From Billgrantia saliphila (GTDB lineage: Bacteria > Pseudomonadota > Gammaproteobacteria > Pseudomonadales > Halomonadaceae): DNA of 64,000 nt. Under the pieces are notes generated by a model that saw only the letters and a program-made list of their open reading frames with translations, ran no database searches and had not been told where the DNA came from. Of this stretch, positions 10,353 through 20,800 are shown one piece after another. Numbering within the stretch: the first letter of the stretch is position 1; every line of letters starts with the position of its first letter. The translations under genes were made by a program, and so were the position numbers. The DNA lies in contig NZ_PJRN01000006.1 of assembly GCF_002930105.1 (NCBI RefSeq), positions 1 through 64,000 of the forward strand, written 5' to 3'.

Positions 10353-10360
<8 letters not shown>
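8435..10360 (+). CDS. dctB: C4-dicarboxylate-type sensor histidine kinase DctB
   Basis: 641 aa from GTG at 8435, with GAGG 8 nt upstream; starting at the first in-frame ATG would lose the first membrane helix. A membrane segment at about residues 10-28 precedes a periplasmic double-Cache/PDC region (~30-300), a second membrane helix (~310-330), a coiled linker, HisKA with the phospho-acceptor in INHELNQPLAAIRA, and HATPase (NLIGNALQAM; DTGPGIPEPH; GSGLGLGLSI). It senses an external carboxylate and phosphorylates DctD, encoded directly downstream with an 8-nt overlap. Confidence 0.9.
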
Positions 10361-11710
<1,350 letters not shown>

Positions 11711-11735
<25 letters not shown>

Positions 11736-12382
11736 GCCAGCAGCTCCATCAAGGGTGCCCATGGCGGCAACCAGGGCGTCAGCACAACCGCTATCCCCAG
11801 CATGGCCAGCGAGTTGCCCGGCGCCTTGAGGTCGAAAGGCTTGACCGCGGTACCGAAGGAGCGCTTGATGCGTGCCCCGGTGAGATCGACGCTGTACGCT
11901 TCGTCGAGTAGCAGGTGAATGATGTAGCCGACGGCCAGCGACACACCGTGCGTCCAGGCCAGCCAGGCTTCCTGCGTGAAGAAGCGATGGCTCAGCGCGG
12001 TGGTGATCAGGCCGCACAGGACGGCGGCCAGCAGCGAATGCCAGAGGCCTCGATGCACGGTGAAGCGACTGAATACACCGCCGGCCAGATAGCGCACGAA
12101 CGCATAGATGACGCCGCATACCAGCAGAAGCGGCCCGAGTGCCATCCTGGCCTGCAACAGCAGCGCACCGACCACAACGGCCGGTATCGCCAACAAATTG
12201 AAGATCAGCCGGATCGCCTTGGAGCTATCCGCGTCGATATCGGGCAGGATGCCGCCGAAGGTAACCAACCCCAGCATCACCGCACCCTGCCATAGCTCCC
12301 AAAATCCCGCCTGCCAGCCGCCGTAGGCCAGCACGGCGCCACCAGCGGCGGCCACGCCGAGGTGGGTGTGAAAGTCGGCCAT
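11711..12382 (-). CDS. Membrane-bound metal-dependent hydrolase, DUF457/YdjM family
   Basis: 223 aa from ATG (MADFHTHLGVAAA); a TTG six codons upstream is also in frame. The family's N-terminal HTHLG and GGILPDIDADSS motifs are present, followed by FTVHRGLWHSLLAA and LLLDEAYSVDL. Together these give the His/Asp pattern of the YdjM-like group. Four or five hydrophobic segments suggest an inner-membrane protein. In E. coli ydjM is an SOS gene, but no LexA box is obvious here. Its biological role is unknown. It overlaps dctD tail to tail. Confidence 0.8.
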
Positions 12383-12500
12383 GCCGGACAAGCCCCGCAA
12401 ACTGTATATATTTACAGATTATGACGTGTCGCAGCTCGTTAAAACAATGGCTTGCCTGACAAAGTGCAAGAAAAATCGTCACCGATTGTAGCGCTGCCGC

Positions 12501-13049
12501 TCAGTCCCGAGCGGCCAGATACTCGTCCTTGAGCTTGACGTAGTTGCCGGCGGTATAGGGGAAGAATTCCCGCTCCCGCTGCTTCAGCGGGCGCAGCGCC
12601 TTGGCCGGATTGCCAGCATAGACGAAACCGCTCTCCAGCCGCTTGCCCGGTGTCACCACGGCACCAGCGGCAATGATCACCTCGTCCTCGACGACAGCGC
12701 CATCCATGACGATGGCGCCCATGCCCACCAGGATGCGGCTACCCAGCGTGCAACCGTGCAGGATCGCCTTGTGCCCGATGGTCACGTCGTCGCCCACAGT
12801 CAACGGGAAACCGTCGGGGTTGAAGTCGCTGGCGTGGGTGATGTGCAGCACGCAGCCATCCTGCACGCTGGTGCGAGCGCCGATGCGGATCCGGTGCATG
12901 TCGCCCCGAATCACCGCCATCGGCCATACTGAACAGTCATCGCCCAGCGCCACGTCGCCCAGCACCATACTGGTCGGATCCACATAGACCCGCTCCCCCA
13001 GGGTCGGCCACTTACCCTGCCAGGAACGAACAGGATCGATTGTGTTCAT
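12501..13049 (-). CDS. Gamma-class carbonic anhydrase-like hexapeptide-repeat protein
   Basis: 182 aa from MNTIDPVRSW. A left-handed beta-helix is evident from hexapeptide repeats (IGHKAILHGCTLG, VGMGAIVMDGAVV, IIAAGAVVTPGK). The metal-binding histidines of the YrdA/PaaY group lie in DGCVLHITHASDF and GHKAILHG. These proteins form trimers that bind Zn or Fe; carbonic anhydrase activity is not assured for this subgroup. A C-terminal helix ends the protein. The gene is close to the SNF transporter gene on the same strand. Confidence 0.88.
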   Translation of the reverse strand: MNTIDPVRSWQGKWPTLGERVYVDPTSMVLGDVALGDDCSVWPMAVIRGDMHRIRIGARTSVQDGCVLHITHASDFNPDGFPLTVGDDVTIGHKAILHGCTLGSRILVGMGAIVMDGAVVEDEVIIAAGAVVTPGKRLESGFVYAGNPAKALRPLKQREREFFPYTAGNYVKLKDEYLAARD

Positions 13050-13092
13050 GTCAGTCTCCCGGGCCGGCGGCATGCCGACCGTCTCAATGTCG

Positions 13093-14433
13093 TCACAGCA
13101 GCCCGGCGGCCAGTACCAGAGCCGCCAGGGGAATCGATATCCAGCGTACCATCGTCCGCCACAGGCGAAAGCCCGGCTCACCGACGCCCAGGGCAGCCTG
13201 CGCCTCGCGATGCGGCATCACCCAGGCGGCAAAGACGGCGATGAGCAGCCCCCCCACCGGCAGGAATATCTCGGTGGGGATGGTCGTCACCAGATCGAAG
13301 GCACTCATGCCGAACAGCGGCCGCCACTCGGCCAGGGTGGAGAACGAGAGCGCCGATAGCAGTCCCATCAGCCACACCAGGACGCCGACGATGGCCGCGG
13401 AACGACCGCGCCCGAGGCCACGCCCCTGTAGCGTGGCGACCATCGGCTCGGCCAGGTTGATCGACGAGGTCCAGGTCGCCAGCAGCAGCAGCAGGAAGAA
13501 GACGCTGAGCCACAGCGCCCCCCAGGGCAGCTCGGCGAAGGCGATCGGTAAGGTGACAAACATCAGACCCGGCCCTTCGCCGGGATCCATCCCCTGCGAG
13601 AACACCACCGAAAAGATGGCGATGCCGGCCAGCAGCGCCACCCCAACGTCGAGCAGCGCCACCGCGCCGGCGGCATGCGGCAGGCTCTGGCGTTCCGGCA
13701 TGTAGGCGCCGTAGGCCATCAGTGCGCAGGCTCCCACCGCCAGCGTGAAGAAGGCATGCCCCATGGCGTGCATCACCACCATCGGGGTGATCGCCGCCAG
13801 ATCGGGGCGGAACAGCCAGCTCAACGCTGTGCCGAAGCCGTCGGTGGTGGCGGCATAGCCCGCCAGCAGCACCAACAGCAGATAGAGCAGCGGCATCAGT
13901 AAATTGTTGAGCCGCTCGAGCCCCTTGGCGACGCCAGCAGCCACCACGGTCATGGTCATGAACAGGAACAGAGTGTGGTTGAAAGTCATGCGCCACGGAT
14001 CGGCCAGGAACGCCTCGAAGCCGGCACCGATCTCGGCAGGGTTGCGGCCCACGAAACCACCATTGATGGCAGTAATGAAGAATTCGATCGACCAGCCCGA
14101 GACCACCGAATAGAAGGAGAGAATGCAGAAAACGGTGAAGGCGCCGAACAACCCCAGCAGTCCCCAGTGGCGGCTGGCGCCGGCCAGTGCGGCCAGATGG
14201 CCCAGCGACTGCACGGGCGAGCGCCGCCCGGCGCGCCCGATGAGGATCTCGGCCATCATGATCGGCAGCCCCAGCAGCAGCACGAAAACCACATACAGCA
14301 CCAGAAAGGCGGCGCCGCCATTCTCCCCGGTGATGTAAGGGAAGCGCCAGATATTGCCCAGCCCCACAGCTGCGCCGGTCACTGCCAGAATGAAGGCTCG
14401 CCGGGTACTCCAGCGCTCCAGGGTTGCGTTCAT
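13093..14433 (-). CDS. Sodium-dependent transporter, SNF (NSS) family
   Basis: 446 aa from MNATLERWSTRRAF. About 11-12 membrane helices are expected. The first carries the family signature for Na+ and substrate binding, VTGAAVGLGNIWRFPYITG, followed by GGAAFLVLYV and the PIMMAEILIGR loop. It is likely a Na+-coupled symporter for amino acids or related osmolytes, like bacterial LeuT/TnaT relatives. The substrate cannot be told from sequence. It lies 43 bp upstream of the carbonic-anhydrase-like gene and may form one transcript with it. Confidence 0.9.
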   Translation of the reverse strand: MNATLERWSTRRAFILAVTGAAVGLGNIWRFPYITGENGGAAFLVLYVVFVLLLGLPIMMAEILIGRAGRRSPVQSLGHLAALAGASRHWGLLGLFGAFTVFCILSFYSVVSGWSIEFFITAINGGFVGRNPAEIGAGFEAFLADPWRMTFNHTLFLFMTMTVVAAGVAKGLERLNNLLMPLLYLLLVLLAGYAATTDGFGTALSWLFRPDLAAITPMVVMHAMGHAFFTLAVGACALMAYGAYMPERQSLPHAAGAVALLDVGVALLAGIAIFSVVFSQGMDPGEGPGLMFVTLPIAFAELPWGALWLSVFFLLLLLATWTSSINLAEPMVATLQGRGLGRGRSAAIVGVLVWLMGLLSALSFSTLAEWRPLFGMSAFDLVTTIPTEIFLPVGGLLIAVFAAWVMPHREAQAALGVGEPGFRLWRTMVRWISIPLAALVLAAGLL

Positions 14434-14574
14434 GCCATCACCTCGACTTTCATGGAGGCGCAAGCCTATCAGGCCGCCCCGCCGCCACCAATCCTCGGCG
14501 GGCATTGAAACCTGCGGCCTCCGGCCGCATCTAATCGCTAACCCTTCCCTAGACGACCGCTACCCGAGGTGCGC

Positions 14575-16626
14575 ATGTCCCACAACCCGCTGCTCGAACC
14601 CCACGACCTGCCGCCCTTCGATGAGATCAAGCCGGAGCACGTGGTCCCAGCGATCGAGAAGCTGCTGGCGGACAACCGTACCGCCATCGAGGCGCTGGTC
14701 GAGCGCGCACAGCGGGAGACGCCAACCTGGGGCAGCCTCGCCGCACCGCTGGAGGCGCTCAATGACCGGTTGTCGCGGGCCTGGTCGCCGGTGTCGCACC
14801 TCAACGGCACGATGAACTCGCCCGCCCTGCGCGAAGCTTATCAGGCCTGCCTGGCCAAGCTTTCCGACTACAGCACCTGGCTCGGACAGCACGAGGGGCT
14901 GTTCCGCGCTTGGCAGGCGCTGAAGGAAGGCCCCACCTGGGTCGAGCTGGACGAGGCTCAGCAGCGCAGCGTCGACAATACCCTGCGCGACTTCCGCCTG
15001 GCTGGCGTCGACCTGCCGGCCGACAAGAAACGGCGCTACGGTGAAATCCGGGCGCGCCTCTCCGAATTGGCCAATACCTTCTCCAACCAGTTGCTCGATG
15101 CCACTCAGGCATGGCACAAGGACATCGAGGACGTCTCGCAACTGGCAGGACTCCCCGAGAGCGCCCTGGCGACCCTGGCGGCCAATGCCGAGGCCAAGGG
15201 CATTAAGGGCTATCGCATCACCCTCGACTTTCCCAGCTTCTATCCGGTATTGACCTTCGCCGACGATCGCGGGCTGCGCCGCGAGGTGTACACCGCCTTC
15301 GTCACGCGCGCCTCCGACCAGGGCCCGCATGCCGGCGAGTACGACAACGCGCCGATCATCGAAGAGACCTTGCGCCTACGTCGCGAACTGGCCGAGCTGC
15401 TGGGCTTCGGCAGCTACGCCGAGTATTCGCTCTCCACCAAGATGGCCGAGTCGCCGCAGCAGGTGCTCGATTTTCTGGAAGACCTGGCGCGCCGCGCCGT
15501 GCCCCAGGCGCACGAGGAGTTCGCCGAGCTCGAGGCCTATGCGCGCGATACGCTGGACCTTCCCGAGCTGGCGCCGTGGGACATCGGCTATGCCAGCGAG
15601 AAGCTGCGCGAGGCGCGCCACGCCATCTCGCAGGAGCAGCTGCGCCCCTACTTTCCCGCCCCGCGCGTGGTCGACGGCCTGTTCCAGGTGATCGAGCGAC
15701 TCTATGGCGTCACCTTCGAGGAGAAGAGCGACGCGCCCCGCTACCACCCCGAGGTTCGCTACTTCCACATCCTCGAAAATGGCGAGGCCATTGCCGGTTT
15801 CTACCTCGACCTCTATGCCCGCGAAGGCAAGCGCGGCGGCGCCTGGATGGACGAGTGTCGCGTACGCCGTCGTCACGAGGACGGCGCCCTGCAGTTGCCG
15901 GTGGCCTATCTCACCTGCAACTTCACCCGTCCGGTGGGCGACAAGCCCGCACTGCTGACTCACGACGAGGTCACCACGCTGTTCCATGAGTTCGGCCACG
16001 GTCTGCACCATATGCTGACCCGGCAGACCGTCGCCGATATCTCCGGCATCAACGGCGTGGCCTGGGATGCGGTCGAACTACCCAGCCAGTTCATGGAGAA
16101 CTACTGCTGGGAACCCGAGGGGCTAGACTTGATCGCCGGCCACGTGGAGAGCGGCGCGCCGCTGCCCGCCGAGCTGCTCGAACGCCTGCAGGCAGCGAAG
16201 AACTTCCAGTCGGCCATGGGCCTTGGGCGCCAATTGGAATTCTCGCTGTTCGACCTGCGTCTGCATCATGAACTCGCCGCCCCGTCGGCGGCCGACGTGC
16301 AGGCCCTGCTCGACGAGGTTCGCGACGCGGTCTCGGTGGTGCCACGCGCCTCCTTCAATCGCTTCCAGAACGGCTTCAGCCACGTCTTCGCCGGCGGCTA
16401 CGCGGCCGGCTACTACAGCTACAAGTGGGCCGAAGTGCTCTCCGCCGATGCCTGGAGCGCCTTCGAGGAGGCCGGTATCTTCGATCCTGATACCGGGCGA
16501 CGCTTTCGCAGCGAAATCCTCGAACAGGGGGGCGCCCGCGACGCCGCCGAACTGTTCCGCGCCTTTCGCGGCCGCGAGCCCAGTGTCGAACCGTTGCTGC
16601 GCCACAGCGGCATCCGCGCCGCCTGA
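14575..16626 (+). CDS. prlC: Oligopeptidase A (M3 zinc peptidase)
   Basis: 683 aa from MSHNPLLEPHDLPPF; a GTG two codons earlier is in frame. The zinc motif HEFGHGLHH is near residue 470, and the conserved ESGINGVAWDAVELPSQ-type segment (SGINGVAWDAVELPSQFMEN) follows. Length and motifs match cytosolic OpdA/PrlC, which clears short peptides and cleaved signal peptides. The YheV gene lies 75 bp downstream on the same strand. Confidence 0.95.
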   Translation: MSHNPLLEPHDLPPFDEIKPEHVVPAIEKLLADNRTAIEALVERAQRETPTWGSLAAPLEALNDRLSRAWSPVSHLNGTMNSPALREAYQACLAKLSDYSTWLGQHEGLFRAWQALKEGPTWVELDEAQQRSVDNTLRDFRLAGVDLPADKKRRYGEIRARLSELANTFSNQLLDATQAWHKDIEDVSQLAGLPESALATLAANAEAKGIKGYRITLDFPSFYPVLTFADDRGLRREVYTAFVTRASDQGPHAGEYDNAPIIEETLRLRRELAELLGFGSYAEYSLSTKMAESPQQVLDFLEDLARRAVPQAHEEFAELEAYARDTLDLPELAPWDIGYASEKLREARHAISQEQLRPYFPAPRVVDGLFQVIERLYGVTFEEKSDAPRYHPEVRYFHILENGEAIAGFYLDLYAREGKRGGAWMDECRVRRRHEDGALQLPVAYLTCNFTRPVGDKPALLTHDEVTTLFHEFGHGLHHMLTRQTVADISGINGVAWDAVELPSQFMENYCWEPEGLDLIAGHVESGAPLPAELLERLQAAKNFQSAMGLGRQLEFSLFDLRLHHELAAPSAADVQALLDEVRDAVSVVPRASFNRFQNGFSHVFAGGYAAGYYSYKWAEVLSADAWSAFEEAGIFDPDTGRRFRSEILEQGGARDAAELFRAFRGREPSVEPLLRHSGIRAA

Positions 16627-16701
16627 CAGCGCTGACCGGGCGCGGTATCGTAAGGGCCTTGACTTGCCACCGGCGCCCGGTGGCCGACATACGGAGTTTA
16701 C

Positions 16702-16947
16702 ATGGCCGTTCAGAAACGTTTCATCGCCGGCGCCATCTGCCCCCGCTGTGCCGCCATGGACCGCATCCGGGCCTGGGAGCAGAACGGCATACGCTATCGC
16801 GACTGCGTGGCGTGCGACTTCTTCGAGCAGGCGCCCATCGAAGACGAGACAGCAGTAGAGCTCGAGACGCGCGTCAACCGCGAGCGTGAGGAGCAGCGGC
16901 GCGACACCATTCAGACCGTAAGGATTCTTGACCCCGGGAGCCGCTGA
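16702..16947 (+). CDS. yheV: YheV-family putative zinc-ribbon protein
   Basis: 81 aa. It has paired CxxC motifs, CPRC near residue 13 and CVAC near residue 37, fitting a small zinc ribbon, and an acidic/charged C-terminal tail. The family is widespread in gammaproteobacteria with no established role. It probably shares a transcript with prlC. Confidence 0.85.
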   Translation: MAVQKRFIAGAICPRCAAMDRIRAWEQNGIRYRDCVACDFFEQAPIEDETAVELETRVNREREEQRRDTIQTVRILDPGSR

Positions 16948-17235
16948 CGTGGCAGCTCCCGCCGGCGCTTCGTCGCCATCACGACGGCGTCGGCTGGAAT
17001 TGCTGAGGCTGGCCGTTGCCGTCGCGCCGGCATCTGGCTTGATGCGTTTCGATACTTCCTTCCCCCGAGACTCATTTCCAGCAGATGAGCGTCTGCACCA
17101 GGCCAGTCGCCTGATTACCGCCTCGGCGGACCCCTTCTCACTCTGAATCATCATCTCGCCATCAGAGTGTGTGGATTTCCGCATAGAGAGCAACCGCACG
17201 TGTGCGAGACTCCAGCCCCAACCGGCATTACAAGG

Positions 17236-17251
17236 TTCGACCTTGGTCGAA
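17236..17251. promoter_or_regulatory. Palindrome upstream of sigma-54 promoter
   Basis: TTCGACC-TT-GGTCGAA, perfect 7-bp arms. It lies 45 bp upstream of the -24 element, a normal distance for an enhancer-binding-protein site or a local repressor site. Confidence 0.5.
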
Positions 17252-17261
17252 ATAACGAATG

Positions 17262-17276
17262 GCAACATATTGTTGC
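17262..17276. promoter_or_regulatory. Second palindrome upstream of sigma-54 promoter
   Basis: GCAACA-TAT-TGTTGC, perfect 6-bp arms with a 3-nt AT centre. The shape suits a Fis-type helix-turn-helix such as that of DctD. It ends 19 bp before the -24 element. Confidence 0.5.
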
Positions 17277-17295
17277 TCATAGGTATGTCTCACAA

Positions 17296-17311
17296 TGGCA
17301 CAGCGCCTGCT
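17296..17311 (+). promoter_or_regulatory. Sigma-54 (-24/-12) promoter of the TAXI-TRAP operon
   Basis: TGGCACAGCGCCTGCT. It has GG and GC dinucleotides exactly 10 nt apart and matches the TGGCACG-N4-TTGCW consensus except at two less conserved positions. Transcription would begin near 17323. Confidence 0.7.
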
Positions 17312-17431
17312 TAGACCTCCTGCCATACGCGAGTCCGGCGCCCGGCGCGCCAGGACACGTTCTGCACCATACTAACTGACAGCGTGTCGAGAGGCCGCTG
17401 ACGCATAATCACAACTGTAACGGAGATAGCC

Positions 17432-18421
17432 ATGCGCAACGTCACTCCCAAAGTGCTCACCGGAACGCTGGCCAGCGCCCTTCTGGTCGCCGCGGCCTCA
17501 GCCTCGGCCCAGGACCGCTCCGACTGGCCGAGCAATTTCACCGTAGGCACTGCCAGTCAGGGCGGTACCTACTTCGTCTATGGCTCCGGCTGGGCCAATC
17601 TGATCGCCGACGAGCTGGGCATCTCCGGCGGCGGCGAAGTCACCGGCGGCCCCAACCAGAACCTGGCGCTGGTGCACACCGGTGATATCGCCCTGGGCCT
17701 GACCACCATGGGCCCAGCTGCCGAGGCGCTGGCCGGCGAGAGCCCGCTCGCTCCTGGCGTGTCCATGGACAACGTCTGCGCGCTGTTCCCGATGTACGAG
17801 ACGCCTTTCTCCATCACCGCGCTATCGAGCAGCGGCATCGAATCGATCTCAGACATTCCCGATGGCGCCAAGATCGGCTTCGGCCCGGCGGCCTCCACCT
17901 CCGATACCTACTTCCCGCTCATCCTCGAGGAACTGGGGGTGAATTTCGAGCGTCGCAACGGCGGCTGGACGGATCTGGGCGGACAGCTGCAGGACGGCCT
18001 GCTCGACGTCATCGCCTTCGCTGCCGGTATCCCTGTGCCTGCGGTGAGCCAGCTCGAAGTGCAGACCGATGTGAACATCATCGAGTTCACCGAGGAAGAG
18101 CAGCAGCAGACCATCGAGAATTTCCCGGTTGCGGCCTTCCAGATCCCGGCCAGCACCTACGAGACCCTCGAGGAGGATGCCCGCGCCGTCTCCATGTGGA
18201 ACTTCACCATTGCCGGCTGCGACCTGCCGGAAGACTTCATCTATGAAGTCACCAAGGTGAGCATGGAGAACAACGATCGCATGCGTGACGTGCACCGCAG
18301 CGCGGCCACGAGCACTCCCGAGCACCTCGACAAGAATAAGGTGCTGCCCTTCCACCCGGGCGCCGTACGCTGGTATGAAGAGAACGGCTACGAGATCCCC
18401 GAAGAGCGTAAGCTGAACTGA
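17432..18421 (+). CDS. TAXI-family TRAP transporter solute-binding protein
   Basis: 329 aa with a Sec signal peptide (positively charged start, hydrophobic LASALLVAAASA, cleavage after ASA-Q). The mature part has the TAXI-family opening FTVGTASQGGTYFVYGSGWA and the GPNQNLALVHTGDIALGL segment. It binds solute in the periplasm and delivers it to the fused membrane component encoded 91 bp downstream. TAXI substrates include glutamate and 2-oxoglutarate in the few known cases; the substrate here is unknown. Confidence 0.92.
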   Translation: MRNVTPKVLTGTLASALLVAAASASAQDRSDWPSNFTVGTASQGGTYFVYGSGWANLIADELGISGGGEVTGGPNQNLALVHTGDIALGLTTMGPAAEALAGESPLAPGVSMDNVCALFPMYETPFSITALSSSGIESISDIPDGAKIGFGPAASTSDTYFPLILEELGVNFERRNGGWTDLGGQLQDGLLDVIAFAAGIPVPAVSQLEVQTDVNIIEFTEEEQQQTIENFPVAAFQIPASTYETLEEDARAVSMWNFTIAGCDLPEDFIYEVTKVSMENNDRMRDVHRSAATSTPEHLDKNKVLPFHPGAVRWYEENGYEIPEERKLN

Positions 18422-18512
18422 GGCACGCTTCGCTCCTGATGTCCCGCCTCGTGCCGCACGGCACGGGGCGGGGCCGGCACTCTACCGTCTAACACCCGAG
18501 GGTTAATTCCCC

Positions 18513-20714
18513 ATGAGTCACACACCCGACACCCGCCCCGGTGCCGATGCCGATGCCGATGCCGTCGACACGGTTCCTGAGAGTATTGCCGAGGGGGTCG
18601 ATGAAGATATCGTCGAGCCCAATCGTCGGCTCTACACTGGCTGGCAATGGATCCTATTTGCCGTCCTGGCCATTGTCTATTCCAGCTTCCACCTGGTGTC
18701 GCTGAACGTCTACCCGATGGAGACCTGGTCGTTTCGTATCGTGCACATTGCTGGGGCGCTCATACTAGGCTATGCCCTCTATGCTGGGAGCCGTTTCGCC
18801 GATTCGAAAGGTACCGACCGCTCACCCGCCTGGCTGGCCTGGGCGAGCTATGCGCTGCTGATTCCCGCCCTCTATGCCTTGGTCCAGGTCTTTCTGATGA
18901 ACCAGACGATCAGCGGCGGTGCCATGCGCATCGACCCGCAAGTCGAGACCTGGCACTTCGGCTATCCGCTGGTTGCCGCTACCGTGGGTGGCATTCTGCT
19001 CGCCTGGAGCTATCGCCAGGCGCGGGAGAAACTGTCGCCCGCCGATCTGGTACTAATGGTCTGCGCCGTGGCCAGCGCCGGCTATCTGCTGGTGATCTTC
19101 AACACGCCGCTGCGGGCTTCTACCGGCACCACCTTCGCTCCGACCGGCATCTCCTGGGCGGCCCTGGCCGGCTCGCTGCTGATTCTCGAGCTGACCCGCC
19201 GCGTCGCCGGCCTGGCGCTGGTGACAATATCGGCTATTTTCCTTGCCTACGTCTGGGCCGGCCCCTACCTGCCGGGCTTCCTCGGCTATCCCGGCCTGTC
19301 GTTCAATCGTTTCTTCAGTCAGGTCTATACCGACACCGGCATCCTCGGCCCGACAACGGCAGTGTCTTCCACCTACATCATCCTGTTCATCATCTTCGCT
19401 GCCTTCCTGCAGGCCTCTAAAGTCGGCGACTACTTCGTCAACTTCGCCTTCGCCGCCGCCGGGCGCGCCCGTGGCGGCCCCGCCAAGGTAGCGATCTTCG
19501 CGTCCGGCCTGATGGGTATGATCAACGGCACCAGCGCCGGCAATGTGGTCTCTACCGGCTCGCTCACCATCCCGCTGATGAAGAAGGTCGGCTACCCCGG
19601 GCGTAGCGCGGGCGCCATCGAAGCCGCCGCCTCGACCGGCGGCCAGATCATGCCGCCGATCATGGGCGCCGGCGCCTTCATCATGGCCGAGATCACCGGC
19701 ATTCCCTATACCGAAATTGCCGTGGCTGCACTGATCCCGGCGATCCTCTACTTCGCTTCGATCTACTTCATGGTGGACTTCGAGGCGGCCCGCAAGGGCA
19801 TGCGCGGCATGCGGAAGGACGAGATTCCGCAGTTCCGTCGCCTGGTCAAGCAGGTCTATCTGTTTGCTCCGATCATCATCCTGATCGCCGCCCTGTTCAT
19901 GGGCTACTCGGTGATTCGCGCCGGCACCCTGGCGACCGCCTCGGCCGCCGTGGTGAGCTGGATCTCACCCAACAAGATGGGGCTTGGTGCTATTCTCAGA
20001 GCCCTACAGCTGGCCGGCACCATGGCGATCCAAATCATAGCCGTGTGTGCCTGTGCCGGCCTCATCGTCGGCGTGATCTCGCTGACCGGCGTCGGCGCGC
20101 GCTTCTCCTCGCTGCTGCTGGGCCTGGCCGGGGTCAGTCAGCTGCTGGCGCTGTTCTTCGCCATGTGCATCAGTATCCTGCTGGGGATGGGCATGCCCAC
20201 CACGGCGGCCTATGCCGTGGCGGCTTCGGTCGTGGCACCCGGCCTGATCAACATCGGCATCCAGCCGCTGGTGGCACACTTCTTCGTGTTCTACTTCGCG
20301 GTAGTGTCGGCGATCACGCCGCCGGTGGCGCTGGCCTCCTATGCGGCAGCTGGCATCTCCGGCGACAATGCCATGTCCACTTCCGTAGCGTCGTTCAAGA
20401 TCGGCCTCGCCGCCTTCATCGTGCCGTTCATGTTCTTCTATAGCCCCGCCATGTTGATGGAAGGGTCCTGGCTGCAGATCCTGCGCGTCGGCGTCACCGC
20501 GACGCTGGGCATCGTGCTGCTCTCCGCAACCGTTCAAGCCTGGTTCTTCGGCCCGGTGAAGGCCTGGATGCGCCTGGTGATGTTCGTGGGGGCGCTGTTC
20601 CTGATCTATGGCGGCATCTATACCGACATCGTCGGCCTGGCCATCGGCGCGGCACTGTTCCTGTTCCAGCGCAGCATTCACGGGGGAGGCGCCAAACCCG
20701 TCACCTCGAGCTGA
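18513..20714 (+). CDS. TAXI-TRAP transporter fused permease (4TM + 12TM)
   Basis: 733 aa. An acidic cytoplasmic N-terminus (~40 residues, rich in D/A repeats) precedes about 4 membrane helices equivalent to DctQ, then a large DctM-like unit with the family motifs FASGLMGMINGTSAGNVVSTG, AAASTGGQIMPPIMGAGAF and GMGMPTTAAYAVAASV. The fusion is standard for TAXI systems. The gene forms a two-gene operon with the binding protein, ended by a strong hairpin at 20741-20771. Confidence 0.93.
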   Translation: MSHTPDTRPGADADADAVDTVPESIAEGVDEDIVEPNRRLYTGWQWILFAVLAIVYSSFHLVSLNVYPMETWSFRIVHIAGALILGYALYAGSRFADSKGTDRSPAWLAWASYALLIPALYALVQVFLMNQTISGGAMRIDPQVETWHFGYPLVAATVGGILLAWSYRQAREKLSPADLVLMVCAVASAGYLLVIFNTPLRASTGTTFAPTGISWAALAGSLLILELTRRVAGLALVTISAIFLAYVWAGPYLPGFLGYPGLSFNRFFSQVYTDTGILGPTTAVSSTYIILFIIFAAFLQASKVGDYFVNFAFAAAGRARGGPAKVAIFASGLMGMINGTSAGNVVSTGSLTIPLMKKVGYPGRSAGAIEAAASTGGQIMPPIMGAGAFIMAEITGIPYTEIAVAALIPAILYFASIYFMVDFEAARKGMRGMRKDEIPQFRRLVKQVYLFAPIIILIAALFMGYSVIRAGTLATASAAVVSWISPNKMGLGAILRALQLAGTMAIQIIAVCACAGLIVGVISLTGVGARFSSLLLGLAGVSQLLALFFAMCISILLGMGMPTTAAYAVAASVVAPGLINIGIQPLVAHFFVFYFAVVSAITPPVALASYAAAGISGDNAMSTSVASFKIGLAAFIVPFMFFYSPAMLMEGSWLQILRVGVTATLGIVLLSATVQAWFFGPVKAWMRLVMFVGALFLIYGGIYTDIVGLAIGAALFLFQRSIHGGGAKPVTSS

Positions 20715-20740
20715 CGCTACCCACGTAGCACTGCATAAAG

Positions 20741-20771
20741 GAAGGGCCCCGCCAACATGGCGGGGCCCTTC
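20741..20771. terminator. Bidirectional terminator, TAXI permease / sodC
   Basis: 13-bp perfect stem GAAGGGCCCCGCC / GGCGGGGCCCTTC with an AACAT loop, between convergent genes. A TTCTC tail follows on the plus strand. Confidence 0.85.
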
Positions 20772-20800
20772 TCGTCATGGCGTACCCGAATTGCGACGAA

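Larger units (their letters stand above)
16948..17431. other. Intergenic control region of the TAXI-TRAP operon
   Basis: 484 bp without a convincing gene. A hairpin GGGAGC...GCTCCC at 16936-16960 overlaps the yheV stop but lacks a T-run. The right half holds two palindromes (17236-17251, 17262-17276) and a sigma-54 promoter (17296-17311), leaving a leader of roughly 110 nt before the first TRAP gene. Confidence 0.6.

Noticed and set aside
16928..17146. Possible small gene after yheV
   Set aside because: It overlaps the yheV end, has no ribosome site and a composition unlike neighbouring proteins.
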